64,000 nt of DNA from Pseudescherichia sp031987975. GTDB taxonomy: Bacteria > Pseudomonadota > Gammaproteobacteria > Enterobacterales > Enterobacteriaceae. Each line of letters starts with the position of its first letter. The first letter of the stretch is position 1. The position numbers and the translations under genes are program-made. Below the pieces are notes generated by a model. The model had not been told where the DNA came from, did not search any database, and saw nothing but the letters and a program-made list of their open reading frames with translations. The DNA is taken from positions 1 through 64,000 of the forward strand of contig NZ_DALZYX010000010.1 in NCBI RefSeq assembly GCF_031987975.1, read 5' to 3'. Of this stretch, positions 55,107 to 63,572 are shown piece after piece.

Positions 55107-56065
55107 TGCTGCGCGCGCCCCGCTGGCGTTCGTTCTGGCCGCTGGCCCTGCTGCTGCTCTGTGTCATAGTGGGCGGGGTGCAGCTGTGGCACGCCTGGCC
55201 GCGGATTATGCTGGAGAGCGCGGGCTGGCAGCGGGAAGTCAACCAGCAGATGAGCGCCCTGTTAAAAGGCGTGGCGGCAAATCCCACGCAGGCGGGTGGG
55301 GCGCTGCTGCTGTTTAGCTTTCTCTATGGGGTGCTGCACGCCCTTGGGCCGGGCCACGGTAAAGTCGTCATAACCACCTGGCTGGCTACCCATCCCTCAA
55401 AGCTGAGGTCGAGTATTGGCCTGACCATGGCCTCGTCGCTCTTACAGGGGCTGGTGGCCATTGTGCTGGTCGTGGTGGTCCTGACCCTGCTCCAGCTGCC
55501 TGCCCGTCAGCTGCACCTGAGCAGCTACTGGCTGGAGAAGGGGAGCTACGCCCTGGTCGGCGTACTGGGGCTACTGCTCTGCTGGCGAGCGTTAAAGAAG
55601 CTGCGTCTTCTCCTGCGCAAGCCGCAGTTTAAATCCTTTACGCCACACCATGTGCATGATGCCCACTGCGGCTGCGGCCATCAGCATCTGCCCACGCCGG
55701 AGCAGCTGACGCACAGCGATGACTGGCGCGCCCGGCTGATGATTATTCTGTCGATGGGGATGCGGCCCTGCTCCGGGGCGATCATGGTTTTGCTGTTCAG
55801 TAAGGTGATCGGCGTATTTAGCTGGGGAGTGGCCTCGGCCATGGCGATGGCGGCAGGAACGTCGTTGACTATCTCTGCGCTGGCGCTGCTGGTACATAGC
55901 TTTCGGCAGCTGGCGGTCAGGCTAGGCGGAGACAGAACACCGGTGCTGTGGCAGCAGGTAGGCTGGTTAACGCTGGCTCTCGCCGGGGGCGTAATGTTAA
56001 TCGTGGCGGCGGCGGTGATGTGGCTGAGTGCGGTGCCGGTAGGAAGGGGATTACGGCCGTTTTAA
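55106..56065 (+). CDS. Nickel/cobalt transporter (NicO/RcnA family)
   Basis: 319 residues, polytopic. Family motifs HALGPGHGKVVITTWLATHPSK and MGMRPCSGAIMVLLFSKVIGVF are present, and a cytoplasmic His/Cys-rich loop HHVHDAHCGCGHQH probably binds metal. Direction of transport (uptake or efflux) cannot be told. A GTG one codon earlier is an alternative start. It occupies the place of yfhR in E. coli. Confidence 0.88.
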   Translation: MLRAPRWRSFWPLALLLLCVIVGGVQLWHAWPRIMLESAGWQREVNQQMSALLKGVAANPTQAGGALLLFSFLYGVLHALGPGHGKVVITTWLATHPSKLRSSIGLTMASSLLQGLVAIVLVVVVLTLLQLPARQLHLSSYWLEKGSYALVGVLGLLLCWRALKKLRLLLRKPQFKSFTPHHVHDAHCGCGHQHLPTPEQLTHSDDWRARLMIILSMGMRPCSGAIMVLLFSKVIGVFSWGVASAMAMAAGTSLTISALALLVHSFRQLAVRLGGDRTPVLWQQVGWLTLALAGGVMLIVAAAVMWLSAVPVGRGLRPF

Positions 56066-56067
56066 AT

Positions 56068-56095
56068 CGCCGGATGGCATTACGCTCATCCGGCG
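56068..56095. repeat. REP-like palindrome
   Basis: CGCCGGATG ... CATCCGGCG, 9-bp perfect arms, resembling enterobacterial REP sequences, between convergent genes. Confidence 0.7.
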
Positions 56096-56105
56096 TTAGC
56101 GATGC

Positions 56106-56909
56106 TTAACGCTTCAGCGCTTCGCTCAGTTCGTCACGCATGTTCGCCAGCATGGCTTTAACCACGCGCGGGTTACCTGCAACGATGTTACCGCTCATCA
56201 TGTAGTTGTGGTTACCGGTGAAGTCGCACACCAGGCCACCCGCTTCACGTACCAGCAGCTCGCCAGCGGCGAAATCCCACGGCTTCAGGCCGATCTCAAA
56301 GAAACCGTCCACGCGGCCTGCGGCAACGTAGGCCAGATCCAGCGCGGCAGAGCCGGTGCGGCGGAAGTCAGCGCACTCGGTGAAGAGTTTGCCCACGATG
56401 TTGATATAAGTTTTAGCGTGCTGTTTCGCCTTAAACGGGAAACCGGTCGCCAGAATGGTGCCATCCAGATCGCGAGCGGAGCTGCCGCGCAGACGGTAGC
56501 CGTTGAGCTGTGCGCCCTGGCCGCGGGTAGCGGTGAAGAGTTCGTTACGCATTGGATCGTAAACCACGGCGACTTCAGTGCGGCCTTTAATGCGCACGGC
56601 GATAGAGACCGAGAAGTGCGGCAGGCGCTTAATAAAGTTGGTGGTGCCATCCAGTGGATCGATAACCCATTGTACATCCTGATCTGCGCCTGCATGTTCA
56701 CCGGACTCTTCGGTGATAATGGTGTGTTGCGGGTAAGATTTGCGGATAGTGTCGATAATCACGGCCTCGGCGGCTTTATCAACGTTGGTCACGAAATCAT
56801 TGCTGCCTTTCTGATTGGTTTCTACAGCGTCTGGTGTTTCGTAGTGTTTGGCAATTACATTACCCGCCTTGCGCGCTGCGCGCACGGCGATGGTCAGCAT
56901 CGGATGCAT
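56106..56909 (-). CDS. suhB: Inositol-1-monophosphatase / NusB-NusG-associated factor SuhB
   Basis: 267 residues, equal to E. coli. IMPase metal-binding motifs DPLDGTTNFIKRLPHFSVSIA and WDFAAGELLVREAGG, with EESGEH. In E. coli SuhB also joins the rRNA antitermination complex. Single gene, divergent from trmJ. Confidence 0.97.
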   Translation of the reverse strand: MHPMLTIAVRAARKAGNVIAKHYETPDAVETNQKGSNDFVTNVDKAAEAVIIDTIRKSYPQHTIITEESGEHAGADQDVQWVIDPLDGTTNFIKRLPHFSVSIAVRIKGRTEVAVVYDPMRNELFTATRGQGAQLNGYRLRGSSARDLDGTILATGFPFKAKQHAKTYINIVGKLFTECADFRRTGSAALDLAYVAAGRVDGFFEIGLKPWDFAAGELLVREAGGLVCDFTGNHNYMMSGNIVAGNPRVVKAMLANMRDELSEALKR

Positions 56910-57031
56910 CGGTCTCTCTCACTGGATGTTAAAGAACGGGGGTGAAAACGGCGCAGAGTATAGCAGCGAGTTCGGAATATGTCTTTGCTTTATGCTAATA
57001 TGCGCAAATATTCTTTAGACGCTGAAAAACT

Positions 57032-57763
57032 ATGCTGCAAAATATACGAATTGTGCTGGTTGAAACCTCTCATACCGGCAATATGGGCTCCGTTGCCCGC
57101 GCCATGAAAACCATGGGCTTAACGAATCTTTGGCTGGTTAACCCGCTGGTGAAGCCGGACTCCCAGGCCATCGCCCTGGCCGCCGGGGCCAGTGACGTCA
57201 TTGGCAATGCGCAGATTGTCGATACCCTCGACGACGCGCTGGCGGGCTGTAGCCTGGTGGTCGGGACCAGTGCTCGCTCCCGTACCCTGCCGTGGCCGAT
57301 GCTCGATCCGCGCGAGTGCGGGCTGAAGAGCATTAGCGAAGGGCAGCACGCCCCGGTGGCGCTGGTCTTTGGCCGCGAGCGCGTGGGCCTGACCAACGAA
57401 GAGTTGCAGAAGTGCCACTACCACGTCGCTATTGCCGCGAACCCGGAGTACAGCTCGCTGAACCTGGCGATGGCGGTACAGGTTATCGCCTATGAAGTGC
57501 GTATGGCCTGGCTGGCGGCGCAGGAAGAGGGCGCAGAGCCAGAGAGCGAAGAGACAGCGTACCCGCTGGTGGATGACCTTGAGCGCTTCTACGGTCATCT
57601 TGAGCAGACCCTGCTGGCGACCGGTTTTATCCGTCCTGAGCATCCGGGGCAGGTGATGAACAAGCTGCGCCGTCTGTTTACCCGCGCACGTCCGGAGAGC
57701 CAGGAGTTGAACATCCTGCGCGGCATTCTGGCGTCGATCGAGCAGAAGAATAGAGAGCAATAA
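57032..57763 (+). CDS. trmJ: tRNA (cytidine/uridine-2'-O-)-methyltransferase TrmJ
   Basis: 2'-O-methylates position 32 of several tRNAs. 243 residues. SPOUT/SpoU motifs: VLVETSHTGNMGSVARAMKTMG, LVFGRERVGLTNEEL and EYSSLNLAMAVQVIAYE form the knot. The C-terminal extension is the TrmJ dimer/tRNA contact region. It precedes iscR, as in E. coli. Confidence 0.96.
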   Translation: MLQNIRIVLVETSHTGNMGSVARAMKTMGLTNLWLVNPLVKPDSQAIALAAGASDVIGNAQIVDTLDDALAGCSLVVGTSARSRTLPWPMLDPRECGLKSISEGQHAPVALVFGRERVGLTNEELQKCHYHVAIAANPEYSSLNLAMAVQVIAYEVRMAWLAAQEEGAEPESEETAYPLVDDLERFYGHLEQTLLATGFIRPEHPGQVMNKLRRLFTRARPESQELNILRGILASIEQKNREQ

Positions 57764-57781
57764 AACGGCACGAAACGCCAA

Positions 57782-57806
57782 ATACCTGACTAAAACAGTC
57801 AAGTAA
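57782..57806. promoter_or_regulatory. IscR type 1 site, distal
   Basis: A 25-bp near-palindrome with core CTGACTAAAACAGTCAAG, fitting the type 1 IscR motif for the [2Fe-2S] form. Confidence 0.8.
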
Positions 57807-57831
57807 ATAGTTGACCAATTTAGTCGGGAAT
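57807..57831. promoter_or_regulatory. IscR type 1 site, proximal, over the isc promoter
   Basis: A second 25-bp motif (core TTGACCAATTTAGTCGGG) begins at the base after the first ends. It includes TTGACC, a likely -35, so holo-IscR would block polymerase. The -10 is not clear by eye. Confidence 0.8.
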
Positions 57832-57937
57832 GTCACACTTGCGCCTGCTATGTAACAGACCATTTATATCACTGTTTTTATAACAACGTTTTATAACTAC
57901 AACCCCGGGCAGGGGCGAGTTTGAGGTTAAGTAAGAC

Positions 57938-58429
57938 ATGAGACTGACATCGAAAGGGCGTTATGCCGTTACTGCAATGCTGGACGTTGCGCTCAACTCT
58001 GAATCGGGCCCGGTTCCGCTGGCTGATATTTCCGAGCGTCAGGGTATCTCCCTCTCCTACCTGGAGCAACTCTTCTCACGCCTGCGTAAAAATGGCCTGG
58101 TAGCCAGCGTACGCGGTCCGGGCGGTGGGTATCTGTTAGGTAAAGATGCTAACAGCATCGCCGTTGGCGAAGTGATCAGCGCTGTTGATGAATCGGTAGA
58201 CGCGACCCGCTGTCAGGGTAAAGGCGGCTGCCAGGGCGGCGATAAGTGCCTGACCCATGCCCTGTGGCGCGACCTGAGCGATCGCCTGACCGGCTTCCTG
58301 AACAATATCACCCTCGGTGAACTGGTGAATAACCAGGAGGTGATGGACGTTGCCGATCGCCAGCACAGCCAGGAAACACAGCGCACGACCCGCGCGCAGG
58401 ACGCTATCGACGTCAAACTGCGCGCGTAA
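57938..58429 (+). CDS. iscR: Fe-S cluster assembly transcriptional regulator IscR
   Basis: An Rrf2-family sensor that represses the isc operon when it holds a [2Fe-2S] cluster. 163 residues. An N-terminal winged helix (MRLTSKGRYAVTAMLDVAL...SYLEQLFSRLRKNGLVASVRGPGGGY) is followed by cluster ligands C92, C98, C104 and H107. Two type 1 sites lie upstream. Confidence 0.97.
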   Translation: MRLTSKGRYAVTAMLDVALNSESGPVPLADISERQGISLSYLEQLFSRLRKNGLVASVRGPGGGYLLGKDANSIAVGEVISAVDESVDATRCQGKGGCQGGDKCLTHALWRDLSDRLTGFLNNITLGELVNNQEVMDVADRQHSQETQRTTRAQDAIDVKLRA

Positions 58430-58546
58430 TAAAAACATAAAGATTTTAGAGTCAGGCCGGGGTAGAAATACCTCGTGTACTCGGCCGTACATCCAGCCGG
58501 TAGCCTGATTCCTTGCATTGAAGCGATGTACGGAGTTTATAGAGCA

Positions 58547-59761
58547 ATGAAATTACCGATCTATCTCGACTACTCCGCAACCACGCCGGTGGATCCGCGT
58601 GTTGCCGAGAAAATGATGCAGTGTCTGACCCTGGACGGAAACTTTGGTAACCCAGCTTCCCGTTCACACCGTTTTGGCTGGCATGCTGAAGAGGCGGTAG
58701 ATATCGCCCGTAATCAGATTGCCGAGCTGGTTGGCGCTGACCCGCGTGAAATTGTTTTCACCTCCGGTGCAACCGAATCTGACAACCTGGCGATCAAAGG
58801 TGCTGCCAATTTCTACCAGAAAAAAGGCAAGCACATCATCACCAGCAAAACCGAACACAAAGCCGTGCTGGACACCTGTCGTCAGCTGGAGCGTGAAGGG
58901 TTTGAAGTCACCTATCTCGCGCCGCAGAGCAACGGCATTATTGACCTGAAAGAGCTGGAAGCCGCCATGCGCGACGACACCATTCTGGTCTCTATCATGC
59001 ACGTGAACAACGAAATCGGCGTTGTACAGGATATCGCGACCATCGGCGAACTCTGTCGTGCGCGCGGTATCATCTACCACGTAGATGCGACCCAGAGCGT
59101 CGGCAAACTGCCTATCGACCTGAGCCAGCTGAAAGTGGACCTGATGTCCTTCTCCGGCCACAAAATCTACGGCCCGAAAGGGATTGGCGCGCTGTACGTG
59201 CGTCGTAAGCCGCGTATCCGCATCGAAGCACAGATGCACGGTGGCGGTCACGAGCGCGGTATGCGTTCCGGTACGCTGCCTGTACACCAGATCGTCGGCA
59301 TGGGCGAAGCCTACCGCATTGCCAAAGAAGAGATGGAAACCGAGATGGCGCGCCTGCGTACGCTGCGTAACCGTCTGTGGGACGGCGTAAAAGATATGGA
59401 AGAAGTGTATCTGAACGGCGATCTTGAGCAGGGCGTACCAAACATCCTCAACGTCAGCTTCAACTACGTTGAAGGCGAGTCGCTGATCATGGCGCTGAAG
59501 GATCTCGCGGTCTCTTCCGGTTCCGCCTGTACCTCTGCAAGCCTCGAGCCATCCTACGTGCTGCGCGCGCTGGGCATGACTGACGAGCTGGCACATAGCT
59601 CTATTCGTTTCTCTTTAGGTCGTTTCACTACCGAAGAAGAGATTGACTACACCATCAATCTGGTTCGCAACTCCATTGGCCGTCTGCGCGACCTCTCTCC
59701 GCTGTGGGAGATGTTCAAACAGGGCGTGGATCTGAACAGCATTGAATGGTCTCATCATTAA
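58547..59761 (+). CDS. iscS: Cysteine desulfurase IscS
   Basis: A PLP enzyme that takes sulfur from L-cysteine and supplies IscU, TusA, ThiI and others. 404 residues, equal to E. coli. PLP lysine in SFSGHKIYGPKG (K206) and persulfide Cys in SSGSACTSASLEPS (C328). ATG 58547 (MKLPIYLDYSATTPVD) is chosen. In E. coli RyhB pairs in the 117-bp iscR-iscS gap to repress iscS; not tested here. Confidence 0.98.
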   Translation: MKLPIYLDYSATTPVDPRVAEKMMQCLTLDGNFGNPASRSHRFGWHAEEAVDIARNQIAELVGADPREIVFTSGATESDNLAIKGAANFYQKKGKHIITSKTEHKAVLDTCRQLEREGFEVTYLAPQSNGIIDLKELEAAMRDDTILVSIMHVNNEIGVVQDIATIGELCRARGIIYHVDATQSVGKLPIDLSQLKVDLMSFSGHKIYGPKGIGALYVRRKPRIRIEAQMHGGGHERGMRSGTLPVHQIVGMGEAYRIAKEEMETEMARLRTLRNRLWDGVKDMEEVYLNGDLEQGVPNILNVSFNYVEGESLIMALKDLAVSSGSACTSASLEPSYVLRALGMTDELAHSSIRFSLGRFTTEEEIDYTINLVRNSIGRLRDLSPLWEMFKQGVDLNSIEWSHH

Positions 59762-59788
59762 TCGGTAGCGGCATCAGGAGAATTTAAA

Positions 59789-60175
59789 ATGGCTTATAGC
59801 GAAAAAGTAATCGATCACTACGAAAACCCGCGCAACGTTGGCTCCTTCGACAACAGCGACGCAAGCGTTGGCAGCGGCATGGTGGGTGCACCGGCCTGTG
59901 GCGACGTCATGAAGCTGCAGATCAAAGTGAACAACGACGGCATCATCGAAGACGCGCGTTTTAAAACCTACGGCTGCGGCTCGGCGATCGCCTCCAGCTC
60001 CCTCGTCACCGAGTGGGTGAAAGGTAAATCCCTGGACGAAGCTCAGGCGATTAAAAACACCGACATCGCCGATGAGCTGGAGCTGCCGCCGGTTAAGATC
60101 CACTGCTCTATCCTGGCGGAAGATGCAATCAAAGCTGCGATTGCGGACTACAAAAGCAAGCGTGACGTGAAATAA
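59789..60175 (+). CDS. iscU: Fe-S cluster scaffold IscU
   Basis: 128 residues. Cluster-site cysteines C37 (GAPACGD), C63 (YGCGSA) and C106 (IHCSIL), with D39. The HscA-recognition motif LPPVK is present. Sulfur comes from IscS; transfer is driven by HscA/HscB encoded downstream. Confidence 0.98.
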   Translation: MAYSEKVIDHYENPRNVGSFDNSDASVGSGMVGAPACGDVMKLQIKVNNDGIIEDARFKTYGCGSAIASSSLVTEWVKGKSLDEAQAIKNTDIADELELPPVKIHCSILAEDAIKAAIADYKSKRDVK

Positions 60176-60190
60176 CGAGCAGAGGTTTGT

Positions 60191-60514
60191 ATGTCGATTA
60201 CCCTTAGCGACAGTGCTGCCGCGCGAGTAAATAGCTTCCTGGCCAACCGGGGTAAAGGGTTTGGCCTGCGCCTGGGGGTGAGAACCTCCGGCTGTTCGGG
60301 TATGGCCTACGTGCTGGAATTTGTTGACGAGCCTGCGGCAGAAGATACCGTGTTCGAAGACAAAGGCGTTAAGGTCGTGGTCGATGGCAAAAGCCTGCAG
60401 TTCCTGAACGGCACTCAGCTGGACTTCGTAAAAGAGGGCCTTAACGAAGGGTTTAAGTTCACCAACCCGAACGTTAAAGATGAGTGCGGCTGCGGCGAAA
60501 GCTTCCACGTTTAA
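60191..60514 (+). CDS. iscA: Fe-S assembly A-type carrier IscA
   Basis: 107 residues. Conserved Cys set: C35 (TSGCSGMAY), C99 and C101 (ECGCGESF). Receives clusters or iron and passes them to apo-proteins, mainly [4Fe-4S] enzymes. Confidence 0.98.
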   Translation: MSITLSDSAAARVNSFLANRGKGFGLRLGVRTSGCSGMAYVLEFVDEPAAEDTVFEDKGVKVVVDGKSLQFLNGTQLDFVKEGLNEGFKFTNPNVKDECGCGESFHV

Positions 60515-60531
60515 CCGCGCCTGAACGACTC

Positions 60532-60556
60532 AACCCCACTGCTCTGCGGTGGGGTT
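60532..60556 (+). terminator. Hairpin between iscA and hscB
   Basis: AACCCCAC - loop - GTGGGGTT followed by TGCTTT. A weak or partial terminator that could lower chaperone-gene expression relative to iscRSUA. Confidence 0.6.
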
Positions 60557-60586
60557 TGCTTTAACCCGCCTAACCCCGAGACTGTT

Positions 60587-61102
60587 ATGGATTACTTTGC
60601 CCTCTTTGGGTTGCCCGCCAGTTATCATCTGGATACGCAGGCGCTGGCTACCCGCTTTCAGGATCTGCAACGTCAATATCACCCCGACCGGTTTGCCAGT
60701 GGCACCTCCGCTGAACAGCTTGCCGCCGTCCAACACTCTGCAACCATCAATCAGGCCTGGCAGACGCTGCGTCATCCGCTGCTGCGCGCCGAGTACCTGC
60801 TCTCCCTGCACGGTTTCGACCTCGCCAGCGAGCAGCACACCGTTCGCGATACCACCTTTCTGATGGAGCAGCTTGAGCTGCGCGAAGAGCTGGATGAGAT
60901 TGAGCAGGCCCGCGATAGCGACCGGCTGGAAGCGTTCCTGAAGCGCGTCGCGGCGATGTATACCTCGCGCCATCAGATCATGGTCGAGCAGCTTGACGGC
61001 GAGTCGTGGGACGACGCCGCAGAGACGGTGCGTAAACTCCGTTTTCTCGATAAACTACGCAGCACAGCAGAACAACTCGAAGAAAAGCTGCTCGATTTTT
61101 AA
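60587..61102 (+). CDS. hscB: Co-chaperone HscB
   Basis: A J-domain protein that brings IscU to HscA and stimulates its ATPase. 171 residues. The J domain has the HPD motif in QYHPDRFAS; the C-terminal three-helix domain binds IscU. Confidence 0.97.
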   Translation: MDYFALFGLPASYHLDTQALATRFQDLQRQYHPDRFASGTSAEQLAAVQHSATINQAWQTLRHPLLRAEYLLSLHGFDLASEQHTVRDTTFLMEQLELREELDEIEQARDSDRLEAFLKRVAAMYTSRHQIMVEQLDGESWDDAAETVRKLRFLDKLRSTAEQLEEKLLDF

Positions 61103-61117
61103 ATTTCGGAAGCAAAC

Positions 61118-62968
61118 ATGGCCTTATTACAAATTAGTGAGCCGGGCATGAGTGCCGCGCCGCACCAGCGTCGTCTGGCGGCGGGCATTGATCTGGGTAC
61201 AACGCATTCCCTGGTGGCTACCGTGCGTAGCGGCCAGGCACAAACGCTGCCGGACAGCGAAGGGCGTCACCTGCTGCCGTCCGTGGTGCACTATCAGCAG
61301 CACGGTCACCGGGTGGGCTTTGAGGCGCGCAGCAATGCGGTCAACGATCCGGCTAACACCATCAGCTCGGTTAAACGCATGATGGGCCGCTCGCTGGCCG
61401 ACATCCAGGCGCGCTATCCGCATCTGCCATATCAGCTGCAGGCGAGCGAAAACGGCCTGCCGATGATCGCCACGGAAGCGGGCCTGCTGAATCCGGTGCG
61501 CATCTCCGCCGATATCCTCAAGGCGCTGGCCGCTCGCGCCACTGAAGCGCTGGCGGGCGAGCTGGACGGCGTAGTGATCACCGTCCCGGCCTACTTTGAC
61601 GATGCTCAACGTCAGGGCACTAAAGACGCTGCACGTTTGGCGGGCCTGCACGTGCTGCGCCTGCTCAACGAGCCGACGGCGGCGGCGATTGCCTACGGTC
61701 TCGACTCCGGCAAAGAGGGCGTGATCGCCGTCTACGACCTTGGCGGCGGCACCTTTGATATCTCTATCCTGCGCCTGAGCCGTGGCGTATTTGAAGTTTT
61801 AGCCACCGGCGGCGACTCGGCGCTGGGCGGCGACGATTTCGATCACCTGCTGGCGGATCGTATCCGCGAGCTGGCCGGCATTACCGATCGTCAGGATCCG
61901 CGCCTGCAGCGTCAGCTGCTGGACGCTGCCATTGCAGCTAAAATCGCCCTCAGCGATGCCGAAAGCGTCGATGTTAACGTTGCGGGCTGGCAGGGTAGCG
62001 TAACCCGCGCCGAATTTAATGAGCTGATCGCCACCCTGGTCAAACGTACGCTGCTCTCCTGCCGTCGGGCGTTGAAAGACGCGGGCGTAGAGGCTGACGA
62101 CGTGCTGGAAGTGGTGATGGTCGGCGGCTCCACCCGCGTGCCGCTGGTGCGCGATCGCGTCGGCGAGTTCTTTGGCCGCCAGCCGCTGACCACTATCGAT
62201 CCAGATAAGGTTGTCGCTATTGGCGCCGCCATTCAGGCCGATATTCTGGTAGGCAACAAGCCGGACAGCGAGATGCTGCTGCTGGACGTCATCCCGCTGT
62301 CGCTGGGCCTTGAGACCATGGGTGGGCTGGTAGAGAAAGTGATCCCGCGCAACACCACCATACCGGTGGCGCGCGCTCAGGAGTTCACCACCTTTAAAGA
62401 TGGCCAGACCGCCATGTCCATCCATGTGATGCAGGGCGAGCGTGAGCTGGTTGCCGACTGCCGCTCGCTGGGACGCTTTACCCTGCGCGGTATCCCGGCG
62501 CTGCCTGCCGGCGGGGCGCACATTCGCGTCACCTTCCAGGTTGATGCTGACGGCCTGCTGAGCGTCACCGCCATGGAGAAATCCACCGGCGTGGCCGCCT
62601 CAATTCAGGTCAAGCCCTCCTATGGGCTGACCGACGGCGAGATCGCCACCATGATCCAGGATTCCATGAGTTTTGCCAGCGAGGACGTGAAAGCGCGAAT
62701 GCTGGCGGAGCAGAAAGTGGAGGCCGCGCGCGTGCTGGAGAGTCTGCAAAGCGCGCTCGGAACCGATGCCGCGCTGTTAAGCGCCGCAGAACGTCAGGTT
62801 ATTGACGACGCCGCTGCACGTCTGCGTGTAGCCGCCGAGGGCGATGACGCTGACGCCATAGAGCAAGCCATTAAAAATATAGACAAACAAACCCAGGAGT
62901 TTGCCGCACGCCGCATGGACCAGTCGGTTCGTAAGGCGCTGAAGGGCCACTCCGTGGACGAGGTTTAA
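61118..62968 (+). CDS. hscA: Fe-S chaperone HscA
   Basis: A specialised Hsp70 that releases clusters from IscU. 616 residues, equal to E. coli. ATPase domain with AAGIDLGTTHSLVA, LNEPTAAAIAYGLD and VYDLGGGTFDISIL; substrate domain from about residue 390. fdx begins two bases after its stop. Confidence 0.98.
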   Translation: MALLQISEPGMSAAPHQRRLAAGIDLGTTHSLVATVRSGQAQTLPDSEGRHLLPSVVHYQQHGHRVGFEARSNAVNDPANTISSVKRMMGRSLADIQARYPHLPYQLQASENGLPMIATEAGLLNPVRISADILKALAARATEALAGELDGVVITVPAYFDDAQRQGTKDAARLAGLHVLRLLNEPTAAAIAYGLDSGKEGVIAVYDLGGGTFDISILRLSRGVFEVLATGGDSALGGDDFDHLLADRIRELAGITDRQDPRLQRQLLDAAIAAKIALSDAESVDVNVAGWQGSVTRAEFNELIATLVKRTLLSCRRALKDAGVEADDVLEVVMVGGSTRVPLVRDRVGEFFGRQPLTTIDPDKVVAIGAAIQADILVGNKPDSEMLLLDVIPLSLGLETMGGLVEKVIPRNTTIPVARAQEFTTFKDGQTAMSIHVMQGERELVADCRSLGRFTLRGIPALPAGGAHIRVTFQVDADGLLSVTAMEKSTGVAASIQVKPSYGLTDGEIATMIQDSMSFASEDVKARMLAEQKVEAARVLESLQSALGTDAALLSAAERQVIDDAAARLRVAAEGDDADAIEQAIKNIDKQTQEFAARRMDQSVRKALKGHSVDEV

Positions 62969-62969
62969 T

Positions 62970-63305
62970 ATGCCAAAGATTGTATTTTTGCCCCATCAGG
63001 ATCTCTGTCCGGATGGCGCTGTTCTGGAAGCGAATGTCGGCGAGACCATTCTTGACGTTGCCCTGCGTAACGGCATTGAGATTGAGCACGCCTGCGAAAA
63101 ATCCTGCGCCTGCACTACCTGCCACTGCGTCGTGCGTGAAGGCTTTGACTCGCTGGCGGAGAGCACTGAAGATGAAGACGACATGCTGGATAAAGCCTGG
63201 GGTCTGGAGCCGGAGAGCCGTCTGAGCTGTCAGGCACGCGTCACCGACGAAGATCTGGTGGTCGAGATGCCACGTTATACTATTAACCACGCGCGGGAGC
63301 ATTGA
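62970..63305 (+). CDS. fdx: [2Fe-2S] ferredoxin Fdx
   Basis: Adrenodoxin-type ferredoxin supplying electrons for cluster assembly. 111 residues. Ligands C42, C48, C51 and C87; also non-ligand C46. Confidence 0.98.
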   Translation: MPKIVFLPHQDLCPDGAVLEANVGETILDVALRNGIEIEHACEKSCACTTCHCVVREGFDSLAESTEDEDDMLDKAWGLEPESRLSCQARVTDEDLVVEMPRYTINHAREH

Positions 63306-63306
63306 T

Positions 63307-63507
63307 ATGGGCCTGAAGTGGAGTGACAGCCGTGAAATCGGCGAGGCGCTGTATGACGCTTACCCGGATCTCGATCCGAAAACCGTGCGCTTTACCGATA
63401 TGCACCAGTGGATTTGTGAGCTGGACGACTTTGATGACGAACCAAACGCATCCAATGAAAAGATTCTGGAAGCGATTCTGTTAGTCTGGTTAGACGAAGC
63501 GTCATAA
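63307..63507 (+). CDS. iscX: Fe-S assembly protein IscX
   Basis: A small acidic protein (66 residues) that binds IscS and iron and modulates IscS activity. Characteristic GLKWSDSREIGEALYDAYPDLDPKTVRFTDMHQWI. Last gene of the isc operon proper. Confidence 0.97.
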   Translation: MGLKWSDSREIGEALYDAYPDLDPKTVRFTDMHQWICELDDFDDEPNASNEKILEAILLVWLDEAS

Positions 63508-63514
63508 TGCACAG

Positions 63515-63540
63515 CGGGCTGCCTTCGGGTAGCCCGTTTT
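63515..63540 (+). terminator. Terminator after iscX
   Basis: CGGGCTGCC - TTCG - GGTAGCCCG followed by TTTT. It separates iscX from pepB, perhaps incompletely. Confidence 0.75.
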
Positions 63541-63572
63541 CACATCGCAGGCTTGATAATAAGGACAGAACA

